Shown one piece after another: positions 36,553 to 47,067 of a stretch of 64,000 nucleotides of DNA (positions are counted from its first letter, which is position 1; every line of letters begins with the position of its first letter). The stretch is from NCBI RefSeq assembly GCF_000516985.1, contig NW_006917097.1, positions 3,014,593 through 3,078,592 of the forward strand, written 5' to 3'. The position numbers and the translations under genes are program-made. A model generated the notes under the pieces. It did no database searches and was not told the DNA's origin. It saw only the letters and a program-made list of their open reading frames with translations. The DNA is from Pestalotiopsis fici W106-1. Taxonomy: Eukaryota; Ascomycota; Sordariomycetes; Amphisphaeriales; Sporocadaceae.

Positions 36553-38714
36553 CTAAGCTGCCATGTAAGTGGAAGCATCAACACCCTCCTTGGGGAATTC
36601 GCTAAAAACACACATTAGCATCATGGTAATAAGACAGGGTAAATTACAAAACCTACGGAAGTGCAACCTCGAAACGCTTCTCGATTGCCTTGAGTACCTC
36701 CTGATCTTGCTCACTGCTCACGAATGAGATGGCGAGACCCTTGGTACCGAAACGGCCAGCACGACCGACACGGTGGAGGTACGAGTCAGCATCGGCAGAC
36801 AAGTCGTAGTTGATGGCAAGGTTGATGCGCTCGATATCAATACCACGTCCGAAAACGTCGGTAGCGACACAAATACGCTTGTTGAAGTCCTTGAACTCCT
36901 TGTAGCGTTTGATACTGAAATCGGGGTTTAGCTCGTTGATCTCCCAATTTTGAAATGTTGTCATCAGGACTTACCGCTCTTCTTGGCTCACACCAGAGTG
37001 GACAGCAATGGACGGGAAGTTGCATTCGCGCAGTAGCTTGTCAAGCTCTGTTGCACGCAGAGTGCTCTTGACGAAGATGATGACCTGGTTGAACTGAAGC
37101 TCGTCAAGAAGCTCGTTGAGCTTGCGGTTCTTTTCCTTCTCGTCTAGCTTGATGTAGTATTGCTGCAGACCGTGCAGCGTCAACTTGGTATCCTCGTCGA
37201 CATAGTGCTCAGTTGGGTTCTGCATGAATTTCTTGCAGATGGGCTTGACCTCTTCGGACAGGGTGGCGCTGAACATCATGACCTGCTTCTGCGTAGGGGT
37301 GGCACGGAAGATCTCCTGCACGTCGCGGCGCATGTCTTTCGAATACCCATTAGTCTCGACAACCTGCAAAGTTGTAAGAGCGCAACTCACCAATCTGATC
37401 CAACATCTTGTCACACTCATCGAGTACGAAAATGCGGACACTTCCCAGGCGCAGGTGCTTGTCCCTGATAAGGGCTTGCAGACGACCCGGGGTACCGACA
37501 ATGATGTGCGGGTGAGTCTCCTTGTTCTTCAAGATCTCGGCATCCTTGACAATGGGAGTACCACCGTAGAAGACACCGGTCTTGATGTTGGGCATGTACT
37601 TGCTGAAACGGTTGTACTCGTTGCGGATCTGGAAAGCCAGCTCTCGAGTGTGGCACATGACCAGGACGGAGCATTCGCCGGCAACAGGTTCGACTTGCTG
37701 CAGAGTAGTCAAGACGAAGACGGCCGTCTTACCAAGACCCGACTTGGCTTGACAGATGATATCACCACCAAGAAGGGCTTGGGGAATACAGGTTTGCTGA
37801 ACTGTAGATAGCGATCGTATGTCAGATAAAGATTCCCATAAGTGAATTAAGCGGTGGTTATGAACGGAGAGGGGCATGGACAAGGTCCGCCCATCATCGC
37901 AGCATTGTCGTATCCGAATATCATGAGAGCCGAGCATTCGTCTTGTTCCTATTGCCTCCATCGGCAGGCGCAGATAGGCGCCACGAAATTGATGGGCGCT
38001 GATCGCGTAATGGACGCGACATGGCTATTTCACAACCAACGACGGATACCTGCTTGCAAGGTGCTTTGACCATGATCAAGCAACCAGTACTTGGTAATAT
38101 ACACAGGAGGTATCTCGTCGCTGGGACTGAATGCCACAAGGTCGCAGCTGAAGCGCTGTACTCTTGACAGGCAGCATGTCGAAAGATGCCCGCGCAAGGC
38201 AAGATTTCTTTCCAGCTGGTTTGTTCCCCCCACATCGACCAACTCTTGTGCTTGGCAACAGACCAGCACCACCCCCAGATAATCCGGAAGGGGATGCGCT
38301 GGGCTGCGGCAATCAGCCTGATCCCGCGCCGACGATTGATTCCCACCGACTCTTTTTGACTCTGGCTTTCTTTTTTGGATTTGATTTGCTTGCGAGATGG
38401 ACGGACGCTTGAAATAGGAGGGAGGGATAGATGGATAGACATAGAACTTGACCGATGTGTGTTCTAAACGTGACAGTATTGGTAGACTAACCCTCCGAAG
38501 GATGCTCGAAACCGCAGTCGGTGATAGCGCGGAGAATCTCAGGTTTCAAGAGGAAGTCGCGGAATCCAGTGGAGTGGATGCCGACGTAGGAGCCCTTCTT
38601 GTCGACATTGTTGCCGGCGGCGGCCGCATCGGCCTTCTTGCCGTTGGCGGGGGCGGCGTCATTGGGAGCCAACTCCTCGTCGGAGTAATCGATGAGATCC
38701 TCTTCGGCAGACAT
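36553..38714 (-). CDS. SUB2: SUB2/UAP56 mRNA-export DEAD-box (DECD) helicase, 433 aa
   Basis: Five exons: 38492-38714, 37391-37801, 36975-37335, 36657-36914, 36553-36601 (1302 nt, in frame). Diagnostic motifs: motif I AKSGLGKT (93-100), [14 protein letters not shown] (178-181), the DECD box (202-205, typical of Sub2/UAP56 rather than DEAD), SAT (234-236), [18 protein letters not shown], motif [10 protein letters not shown], and the C-terminus [15 protein letters not shown]. Length and identity fit the family throughout. Family role: ATPase of the TREX complex, needed for spliceosome assembly and loading of the Yra1/ALY export adaptor in the nucleus. Three introns are 55-60 nt, but intron 1 (37802-38491) is 690 nt. 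Confidence 0.97.
37802..38491 (-). other. 690-nt first intron of SUB2
   Basis: Donor GTTAGT (38491-38486) and acceptor CTACAG (37807-37802). It is more than ten times longer than the other introns of this gene, contains stops in all frames and holds no convincing internal exon. Because it splits the gene before motif I, retention would truncate the protein. Confidence 0.8.
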
Positions 38715-39660
38715 GTTGAACAGGTGTTGTGGTTGAGATTAGAAGTAGAATGCGAGGTCAGTTCACGTCGAGATGAGTCAGTTCACTCGGGTGCGCTGTA
38801 CGAGCGGGCGATGAGGAGTTGAGCACGGAAGGGAAAAAAAGAAAAACCAAGATGGTAAGAGGCGCGCAATTGATGGAAAAAAGAACAAGAGTCGAGTCGT
38901 GGCAGCCTCTGCTGGAATGACCTTGTTTGATGGACAATTGAGGTCGAGGCTGGAGAATGCGGGTGGGCGGGCGGATGAATCTGACGGGGTTGAGCTTTGG
39001 CTGAGCTGGGCGCTGGAAGCTGGCCTGAAAACTGCGGGACCCAGTAAAAAGCCAGTGGGCAGTGGGCACAGCACGGAACCAAGCAGAAGCAGTGGCCAGG
39101 TCCCCGTCAAGCCCCGACGCCCTGGCCACTTTTAGTGTGTATTCGAGGACACCAGCCACAACAAGGCAACCAAACAACCAACCAACCAGCCCAGTAATGG
39201 TGAAAAAGGCAGCCAACAAGCAGGCACACAATCACTGCAGAGGCTCCAGCGGTTGTTGTTAGCGTTTGCGCCTCATCCAACCAAGCAATCTAGGCAGGCC
39301 AGTTTCGCGTTAGTAGTGAGGCGCAAACCGAGCAATCAGATTCTCTCATCAGTGCTCTCTCTGGAGTCTTGCCGGCTCTGGACCAAAGGTCCTAAGACGC
39401 ACGGGCCAACAAATTCCGGACAGGCCAAATGCATGTTTCCTGTTCCCCAGATTTTTCTTTTCTGTTCTTGGCAGTAGTACGTACGTATTCCATAGGGCAG
39501 GACAAAGGGCATGTGTAAATCTACGATCGACTTTTAGTCAGCGGTCGTTGTAGATAGGTCAGCCAGGAAAACGAATCAGATTGAGCACGTTGAGCAGCCT
39601 TTCTCTGGGATTATGGGGTGCCTACAATTACACTCTGATATCATAGCTAGGTCCTAATTA
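38715..39660. promoter_or_regulatory. SUB2 promoter and 3' flank of the monooxygenase gene
   Basis: The part next to 38714 is pyrimidine-rich on the minus strand, as expected for a fungal 5' UTR and promoter. Overlapping minus-strand frames at 38758-39231 are leader artefacts. No separate gene is supported. Confidence 0.5.
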
Positions 39661-41541
39661 CTATTCCGTTCTCTTGTCTAGATACTCCCGCCACACTCTG
39701 CCCAAATCAGCAGGCATGATGGGTGAGAACATATTCCCCAGCCAACCCTTCTGGCGATGCGCTGAAAGCCCAGTCTCATCTAAGAGCTTATCTGCGTATG
39801 GAACGCTGTCAAAGGCAGCAAAGTTTCCAAGTTCACCATTTGAGAGATAGCGCCGCTTGTTCCAGGCAATCATGTGAGCAATGTCCTTCTCCCTCTCCGC
39901 TACAGAGGGCAGCTTGAAGGCCTTGTCCCAGTACGCCACTGCCCATATGGCCTGTGTTTCGGCTGCAAATAATTTCGCTCCAGCGACAATGTGGTTCATG
40001 AAGAGAATAGAGTCATCGTGTACAGGGGCCATCGTGTGATACAGTCGGTAGGGCGTTCGATCGTCGTGCTTATGGTAGTGCTTGGGGGGTTTTCTGAGCA
40101 TGACGAACCGACGAAGGACCAGTTCGTCTGCGTCGCCAACGAGCTTCTCCCACTTGGCTGTTTCCTCCTGCGGTTCGATAGTTTTTGGGAAGGGTAATCC
40201 TAGTGCTCTGAGTGTATCGTGATCAAACATGTCGAGTCCATCCCTCCAGCCAGTTCCACATAGGATCGCGTCGCACGGGAAATGTGTACCGTCCTCATCA
40301 TTGAGGTATAGTTCATTCCCACTCAAAAGCTTCACGTCACCACGGTGAACATTGACTTTATCCGCGACAAGAGGAAAGAAGTCGTTAAAATGGCAGCCTC
40401 CCGCGGTGCCGTTCTGCCAGATGATCCTTGGAGGTGTTAGTAATTGCTGCACTGAAGATAGACAGCAACAAGCAGAATGAACTTACTCGTTGTCATACTC
40501 AAGTTTTTCGAAACCTTTGTCGCTCTTCCTCTCTCTATAGCCGGCGTATTTTCTGACTGTGTTGTCTAGAGCGGAGAATATCTTGCTTACGAGCTTTGCG
40601 CCGAGTCTGGTACTATGGAGAAGCCATGTCCACCATGATTGATTGGGGATAAGGTAGCACGGCTGCAGCGATGCCATGATTCTTGCCTGCGACGCTTCAA
40701 CTCCATTTTTATATGGCGTAGGCAGATCGATGGGCGCAAGGGCTGCAGGGCCAAGTGAACCATTACCGGTTTTACGAATGATCCATGATACAGTTTTGCC
40801 TGCCTTGACTGCCTCATACACCATATCTGCAGCTGACTTTCCTGCGCCCAGGACGGAAACGTGTTGGATAGATTTGTTTTGGACGACGTCAGACTGGCCG
40901 AAGTCAATTGAGTGGACGAGCTTTCCTCCGAAGTTTTCCTGGCCCGGGAATTCAGGCATATTGGGAACCGAAGATTGGCCATTCGCCATCATGACTCTTG
41001 AGCAGACCATTGTGCGCCGTGACTTGGTTTTCGTATCAATACACTCGAAACTCCATCGGCCATCGATCTTCTTGATGGACTCTACTTGGGTGTTGAATTG
41101 TATTCTATCCCGGAGTCTCAATCCGGCGTGGCTCATGTTGTCGACATAATCTTCAAGATACTTTGTTGTATACTTTGCGCGGAATAAATCGTACATGGAG
41201 TCCTCGGCCGGAGGCTTCTCCATGGGCATGTCAGAGAACTCTGCAACGCCATGTGTCCACTGCGACCAGAAGCTGGGATAAATACGTCCTTATAGAATTT
41301 AGCAAAGCATCGAACATGGAGCTCTCTAATCTCTTACGCTCGCTCCATACCCCTCCGACGCAATAATCGCGCTCCAGAATTGCTAGCTGTGTCTCTGGAT
41401 GAGCTTGAAGCAGTCGTTGAGCTGCAACGATACCAGTCAGACCTTAAGAAATTCATTAATGATGCCCGCTTTACAACACGACAAAATAGATGACAAACCT
41501 GCGCCTACGACGATGACGTCGAAGCTGGCCACATCCTCCAT
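39661..41541 (-). CDS. Flavin-dependent monooxygenase (class B, FMO-like), 571 aa
   Basis: Four exons: 41499-41541, 41338-41442, 40487-41288, 39661-40426 (1716 nt). The FAD-binding GxGxxG is GAGLTG (13-18). The class B signature between the two Rossmann folds reads FGGKLVHSIDF (168-178), which fits FxGxxxHxxx(F/Y) of FMOs rather than the FxGxxxHxxxW of type I Baeyer-Villiger enzymes. The NADPH-binding motif is GAGKSAAD (196-203). ILCGTGW lies in the C-terminal half. The final intron uses an AAG acceptor directly behind a CTAAC branch site; the more obvious upstream CAG sites break the frame. The expected reaction is NADPH- and O2-dependent oxygenation of a small molecule; the substrate is unknown. 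Its start lies about 55 bp from the broken GGPPS relic, in divergent orientation, suggesting a former shared locus. Confidence 0.87.
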
Positions 41542-41595
41542 GTGTGGCACACTACCAAGATGTCTACGCTGCGCGTGAGAAGGATGGGTTTGGGC

Positions 41596-42027
41596 CACAA
41601 TAGCTCAAACATGTGAGTACTGAGTAGCAGCTGCAATATGTATGTTGCCCTGCCTAGGCTAATATTGTCGTTCGAATCCTTGCCATAGGCTGGATGACTT
41701 GCAGGATGGATCGCAATTGCGACGCGGTAGCCCTGCTACTCACGTCGTCTTTGGCGAGGCACAGACAATCAACTCGGCAACATTCCAGTATGTGGAGGCG
41801 ATCGCGGAGCTCCGGAAATTGACCAATCCAGTCTGCCTTGACATTTTCATCGACGGAATGCGTAACTCATTCTGGGTCTGATGCGCGAAGCAGGGAGCCT
41901 CACGTACGTGCTGCATGTCTTCAAGTCACTACACACAGAATTGGAGCACGAGGTGGAGCGGCTGGAGGGCATCTTTGGCAAGGCGAATCAGGAAATTCGC
42001 TCAATGTTGACGCTGTCGAAGATGTGA
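41596..42027 (+). pseudogene. Geranylgeranyl-diphosphate synthase (GGPPS) relic with internal deletion
   Basis: Two separate parts of a trans-prenyltransferase are readable. Part 1: HNSSNM ends at a GTGAGT donor (41613), a 76-nt intron ends in ATAG (41688), and the next exon (41689-about 41866) reads LDDLQDGSQLRRG, PATHVVFGEAQTINSA and NPVCLDIFIDGMRN; this is the first Asp-rich motif (DDLQD) region of fungal GGPPS. Part 2, from 41869 in another frame, reads ILGLMREAGSLTYV and then HEVERLEGIFGK, ending at a TGA (42025-42027); this matches the family's C-terminal end. The roughly 100 residues expected between them, including the second DDxxD motif, are absent, and the frame shifts at the junction. 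The N-terminal exons are also missing. It cannot encode an active enzyme. Confidence 0.82.
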
Positions 42028-42634
42028 CACGAGTTAATTTTTCGTTTCTGCTTCTCGCACCAACCATTACCACTCTGCATGTATGCGTAACCAAAGCACG
42101 CAGGTTGGTCGTTGGCTGCAGACTGGCAGGCAGCATGTTGATTGCTGAGTGCAGGCTGTGTGTTGGCTGCAGGTGGTTCACTAGAATGCAACAACGTTGA
42201 GGGGGATCTTGACTGCAACAAAAAGTGAGACAGGCAACAATCTCACCGAAAACATCGCCCACTAATTTCCCATTTTTCCCCCCTTCATATCAATTAAATT
42301 ATAGGTGAGCTTATCGCACATAGTTACATGATTGTCAGCCCTTGTAGCTATCTCCTGGGGTAATAGACCGGTCGATCTTTGATATATGTTTCGGGATTTC
42401 AAAAGCCGTGTAGTGCTTGCATGTAATGGCACTGTGCACGCCTTGCTTGTTTTCATAACTCCCGAGAGGTAACATAACGGGATTTCAAATTGCGGTCGAG
42501 AGCAGAACAGACAGGGTACTTCATCAAGTCTCAACCAATGCGACTTGCAGGGCGCGAGGACTTTACATGCGCCTTTGCCCCCATGTGCCGTACGCTGAGA
42601 ACAACACGACATACCACCCCTCCCTCATAGGATC
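42028..42634. promoter_or_regulatory. Upstream region of the MFS exporter
   Basis: About 0.6 kb between the GGPPS relic and the exporter start. It has a short repeated word (GGCTGCAG / GTTGGCTGCAG) near 42110-42175. No gene is supported. Confidence 0.45.
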
Positions 42635-44559
42635 ATGTCCAAGGGCGTCGCTGCAAAAGATGGCCATGCTGACCCGCTCGACAGCATCGAGGAGAGCGAG
42701 TATCCAGGTGGCCTGAAACTAAGAGCAATTATCGTTGCACTTGTGCTCAGCATTTTCCTCGCGTCTTTAGATACCGTATATTCGTCTCGATCTGGTTTCT
42801 GTTTTCATATACGCTAACCTTGGTCAGACCATCATCACCACTGCGATTCCATCCATTACTAGTGACTTTAACAGTCTCGAGGATGTGGGCTGGTATGGCT
42901 CTGCCATGTTCTTTCCACTGGCGGCCACGCAATCTGTCTGGGGTAAAGCATACAAGTACTTTCCAGTGAAGCATGTCTTCCTCTTGGGAATTTTCATTTT
43001 CGAAGTTGGCAGTCTAATATGTGGTGAGCGTTCCATCGGCAAGTTCTACATCAGTTGCATAGCATGCTAATGGAACCAAGCACTTGCACCAAACAGCAAT
43101 GCCTTCATCGCCGGGCGGGCAGTCACGGGCACGGGGTGTGCCAGTGTGTTTGCAGGCTGCTTCATCATCATTTCTCTGTCCTCCAGACCTCGAATTAGAC
43201 CTGCAATGACCAGTTCCCTCTCGGCCACTTTCGCAGTTGCGTCCGTGGTTGGGCCCTTGATAGGAGGCGCATTCACGCAAAAAGTGACTTGGCGCTGGTG
43301 GTAAGAGATTCTTGTCCTATCGCATGTACATACAGACCGATTGATTCTCGTACAGTTTCTACATTAACTTGCCATGTGGATTTGTCGCAGCTGTAGCTAT
43401 GCTTTTTGCCTTCAAAGCTCCGAAGGCTGCGGCGCCAACACCGGCGCCTTTGAAGGAAAAACTACTGCAGATGGACATCCCTGGTGCAGTCCTCATATGC
43501 GCAACTATTCTCTGCTTCACGCTCGTATTGCGATGGGCAGGCGTAGAAAAGGCCTGGGGCGACTCCGATGTCGTGGGCACTTTGGTCGCGACACCGATTT
43601 TTCTGATCCTTTTCGGCCTTGACCAGTGGTTACAAAGAGACCGTGCGCTCATTATGCCGAGTTTCATGAAGAACCGGGTTCTGGTTGTAGGTGCTGTTTT
43701 TGAATTTTTGTGAGTGTTGCTCAGTTCATAACGAAGCTGACGACTAATTCGTTTTCTCTCAGCATTGCGGGTTGCTTCAACCTGAGTCTCTTCTACCTTC
43801 CCATTTATTTCCAGGCAGTTCGAGGCGTATCAGTAATTTCATCTGGTGTCCGACTTATTCCGGTCATTCTGGGCTTGACTATCACGCAGATTGTCATCGG
43901 TGGCCTCATAGCTGCCACAGGCATTCATAACCCGTTTCTGATCCTGGGGCCTGCGATAGCGGCTGTTGGGTCGGGTCTCTTCATGCTACTTGATGATCAA
44001 TCCAGAACAGGTCAATGGATCGGAATCCAGATCGTGCTTGGTGTGGGGGTTGGATTATGTCTTACCATACCGTTGATGTTATCGCAAGTCGTTGTCGATG
44101 CGAAAGATGTGTCAACGGCCACGCCTATTATTATCTGTGAGTTTGCCTCCTGTCACACAATCGTCAGGTTTGCTAAAATTATTTCCAGTTGCGCAATCAA
44201 TGGGCAGCGCTTTCTTACTTCCCACAGCACAAGCAGTTTTCCAGAACGAGCTCATGAAGTCTCTGCGTCAATTTACCCCAGGCATTGATCCTTTGGTGGT
44301 TTTGGCCGCGGTTGCAAATAGCGAGGCGATCTCGAATTTACCTAGCGCGAGCATTGGAGGTGTTGTTCAGAGCTACATCAGTGCACTTCGTTATACTTTT
44401 GCGATTGGAATTCCGTTCGCTGGAGTGGCGTTGTTAGTCAGTTTGTTCATGCCATGGTTCAAATATCATAACGCAGCCAACAAGCCAACCGACAACACAG
44501 CCCTGAGCCAGGAAGAAAATGGTAATTTTCCCAACGGAGAAGACAAGGAAACTTCCTAA
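42635..44559 (+). CDS. Major facilitator superfamily exporter, DHA2 (14-TM) type, 551 aa
   Basis: Six exons: 42635-42775, 42828-43023, 43081-43300, 43356-43709, 43763-44136, 44189-44559 (1656 nt; introns 52-57 nt). The short cytoplasmic N-terminus is followed by [20 protein letters not shown] in TM1, a DHA2-type motif, then [11 protein letters not shown], the [16 protein letters not shown] helix, [20 protein letters not shown] (the antiporter motif C region) and FYINLPCGF, all hallmarks of fungal multidrug and secondary-metabolite exporters. Hydrophobic segments continue to about residue 510, with a hydrophilic Asn/Glu-rich tail. The likely role is proton-coupled efflux of a small molecule at the plasma membrane. 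It lies beside the monooxygenase and GGPPS relic and in tandem with the downstream hydrolase. Confidence 0.92.
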
Positions 44560-44949
44560 TGGAACAAATCTACCGTTTAAGTGTCATTCATATCTAGAAA
44601 TAATCAATACAATAGAACTGTAATACTCTGATAAATATGTATAAGTAAAGCCACAGTTGGACTGGGAATCGTTTCTCCTAGCCTTCTTGTGTATCATAAG
44701 CATGTCATAACCATTTTTCCCGATCATCGTATGTGATGTGATGTAATGTGACACCTCCTACATGCTGCTATCGAGTCTCGGAGGAACCTCTGCCCCGTAC
44801 CACTGAGCGTAAACCGAGGGGGGAAAGAAGGGCAGAAGTATTTAAGTGGACTTTCTTCTCCTTCAACTCGACGTTGAGTGGTAACCCCTCCCCACTTCTC
44901 TGGTACGTTTGCTATTCTTTTCAAAATACTCTTCAGCTTCCCATCGACT
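44560..44949. other. Intergenic, exporter to hydrolase
   Basis: These 390 bp hold the exporter 3' end and hydrolase promoter. Nothing further was recognised. Confidence 0.5.
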
Positions 44950-46111
44950 ATGGCATCCATGTCCCACAATCAGCGCCTTGCCGCCTGGCAAGACCTAACA
45001 CAAAGTCCAAGAGATCCGGAACTTGTGAAGGTTCGATCACATAACTCGTTCTCTGCTATACATTGCAGTAGAAATCTGACAGTCGTTATAGCTTCTTGCC
45101 AGCAGTGGCCCTTGGCCTGATCCTCCCTTCACAGACATACCACAGTGCCGCGGAATTTCGGACTACGCCGATGGCTTGCTTACAAAAGCACTCGGATCGC
45201 CTCCAACTGGCCTACAGGAGGAGGTCCGTTCCATTTCGACGAGTGATGGATACACCTCGACCGCTCTATTGACACGGCCTGTACCAGGCTCCGAACCTGG
45301 GCCACTCATTGTGCTGTTTCATCCGGGAGGTTTCTTTCTCGGGAGCCCTACTAAATTGACCATGTATGCTCGTCCACTCGCGAAATTGTTTGACGCTTCA
45401 GTTCTCTGTCCTGCATACCGTTTCGGACCAGAGCACGCATTTCCGACTGGCATCGAGGATGCGTGGCAGACACTGCAATGGGCCGCAGCTCACGCCTCAG
45501 AGCTCGGCGCAGACCCTGCCAGAGGATTTCTTGTAGGCGGTATCTCTAGTGGTGCCAACTTTGCAGTCGTGCTCACGCGGCGGGCTGTGGAGGTTGAACT
45601 CCAGCCTCCAGTCACGGGTACATGGGCCCCAATCTTCATGGGCTTGAAGGAAGAGGATGCGGTGCCTAGTGATTATAAGAAGTTTTGGAAGAGTCATGAG
45701 CAACATCGCGACGCGCTCGTCATTGATGAGAACAAAGAGGCAACCATGTGGGACTATTATAAACCCCAGGCCACGTCTCCCTTGTTCAATCCTCTAGCAT
45801 CACCTTTCGAGAAAATCAACACGATGCCCAAGATCTTCCTCCAGGTTGCAGGTCATGATATTTTCCGCGACGACGGACTCATCCTTGCATATGCACTTCA
45901 GGATCATGGTGTCGAGGTGAAGTTGGAGGTGTACCCAGGAGTATGTCATTCGTTCTGGGTATTCGCACCAGGCCTCACTCTTTCAAAGAAATTCGTGAAA
46001 GACATCGTGGAGGGTTTTGCTTGGCTGTTGGGCGCGAGCACAGAGAGCCTTGGTCAGGGCTGGGAAACGGCGATGGCAATGCCTACCATTCAACTTGAAG
46101 ATACTACTTAG
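44950..46111 (+). CDS. Alpha/beta hydrolase, HSL-type esterase, 366 aa
   Basis: Two exons: 44950-45030 and 45092-46111 (1101 nt). The 61-nt intron has a non-typical donor, GTTCGA, but joins in frame. The oxyanion-hole motif is HPGGFF (104-109; HGGG is the commoner form). The nucleophile elbow is GISSG with Ser about 179; the acid is Asp near HDIFRDDG (283 or 287); the base is His about 313 in GVCHSFW. YRFGPEHAFPTGIEDAW is typical of the hormone-sensitive-lipase/esterase family. There is no signal peptide, so it is probably cytosolic. It presumably hydrolyses an ester, lactone or acetylated small molecule, possibly handling the product of the neighbouring monooxygenase (inference from position only). 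Confidence 0.88.
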
Positions 46112-46651
46112 GCCGAAAGCAGTTTTGAGTCTGGGTATAGCGGCACTGCATTATTCGGGGTTTCATATCTTCTTGTGTCCCTTGCCCGTTTTCATTTGAC
46201 ACCATATTTGCCAATCGCTATTGGAGGACACAAGCAACAAGTTGGTTGAGATTTGGGATCTCCAGAAGTATTATGATGATCAGAAGTATAGCTTCACCGT
46301 CAGATTGATCAAAATCAAGAATATCTTTCGCACAGTGCAACATTTTTGAAACAGGCGTAATTCGACAAAGACTGGCCATATGCATTAGCTACCGTTGTTG
46401 GCATCATGATATGTAGAAGGCAGTACACATACAGATTTTATGATGGCCGCCGGGTTTAGTACCTACACGTCACTCAGCATGTACCTAGATTTAGTACATA
46501 TGTAGGTAGACCTGGGCGAGCTGCATGTGGGGTGCTGTCATATGGCCCCACTCTCCGGTCAACCTTCCGTGACAATCTAGCATTTGTCGTCCGGCAATTC
46601 TCTGCTTCGACATTATCACATTTCCGTTTCGCCCTACCCTTAACCTAGAGT
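46112..46651. other. Intergenic, 3' of the first hydrolase
   Basis: No gene is recognised; it ends at the sharp left boundary of the direct repeat. Short TACCTA/TAGGTA words occur at 46460-46510. Confidence 0.5.
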
Positions 46652-46787
46652 CCGCCGAATCAGTACTCAGGTGGGTGATCACTGGGGAATCCTCGGTGTT
46701 GTATGTTTTTGGTCATCTCTATTTTTTTAATTCCTCGACTTAGTAACTAGTCGTTACCGGACAACGGCTTTCAGAACCAGGACCACG
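46652..46787. repeat. Direct repeat, copy 1 (of 2) of the RNase P gene upstream sequence
   Basis: About 135 bp, starting near CGAATCAGTACTCAGGTGGG and ending near AGGACCAC, match 49422-49554 in the same orientation at roughly 88-90% identity by eye, with many differences being C/T or G/A transitions. Similarity ends abruptly on both sides. This copy is not followed by a coding region of the RNase P gene. Confidence 0.85.
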
Positions 46788-47067
46788 GAATTCCAGTTAG
46801 TCCCAAAGATCCAAAATAGTTCTGGCCGTCATTTTGATCCAGCCAAAGCATCTCTGTCCCCTCATCCATCTTTTTGTTTCTGGGCGTATAGTCAGCTGCT
46901 GCAAAATTCCCTTGCCCATACTTGACCGAGAGTCCCCAGTTCCTTGCTAGGTCGGCCGCTCGCCATGCTCCATAGGCCGCTCGTAGCAGTTATACACGCT
47001 GATGTGGCCCTGGATTGCCTTCCCTTGCTATCAATTCGAAGTGAAACTCAGCGGGAGGACCTGCTCC

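Noticed and set aside
37802..37900. C/D-box snoRNA-like pattern inside SUB2 intron 1
   Set aside because: The C box is imperfect (AUGAUGG) and the ends flanking the C and D boxes do not pair; there is no support beyond short motif matches.
38758..39231. Overlapping minus-strand frames upstream of SUB2
   Set aside because: Three phases are open together over a pyrimidine-rich leader; no domain was seen.
40427..40486. Last monooxygenase intron ending at the TTCAG or TGCAG acceptors
   Set aside because: Both break the reading frame; only the downstream AAG acceptor restores it with the conserved IIWQNG continuation.
39661..41541. Type I Baeyer-Villiger monooxygenase
   Set aside because: The fingerprint ends in Phe (FGGKLVHSIDF) instead of Trp-Pro/Asp, so the broader FMO-like call was kept.
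41596..42027. An intact GGPPS gene
   Set aside because: The two conserved fragments lie in different frames with no room or splice sites for the missing middle third.
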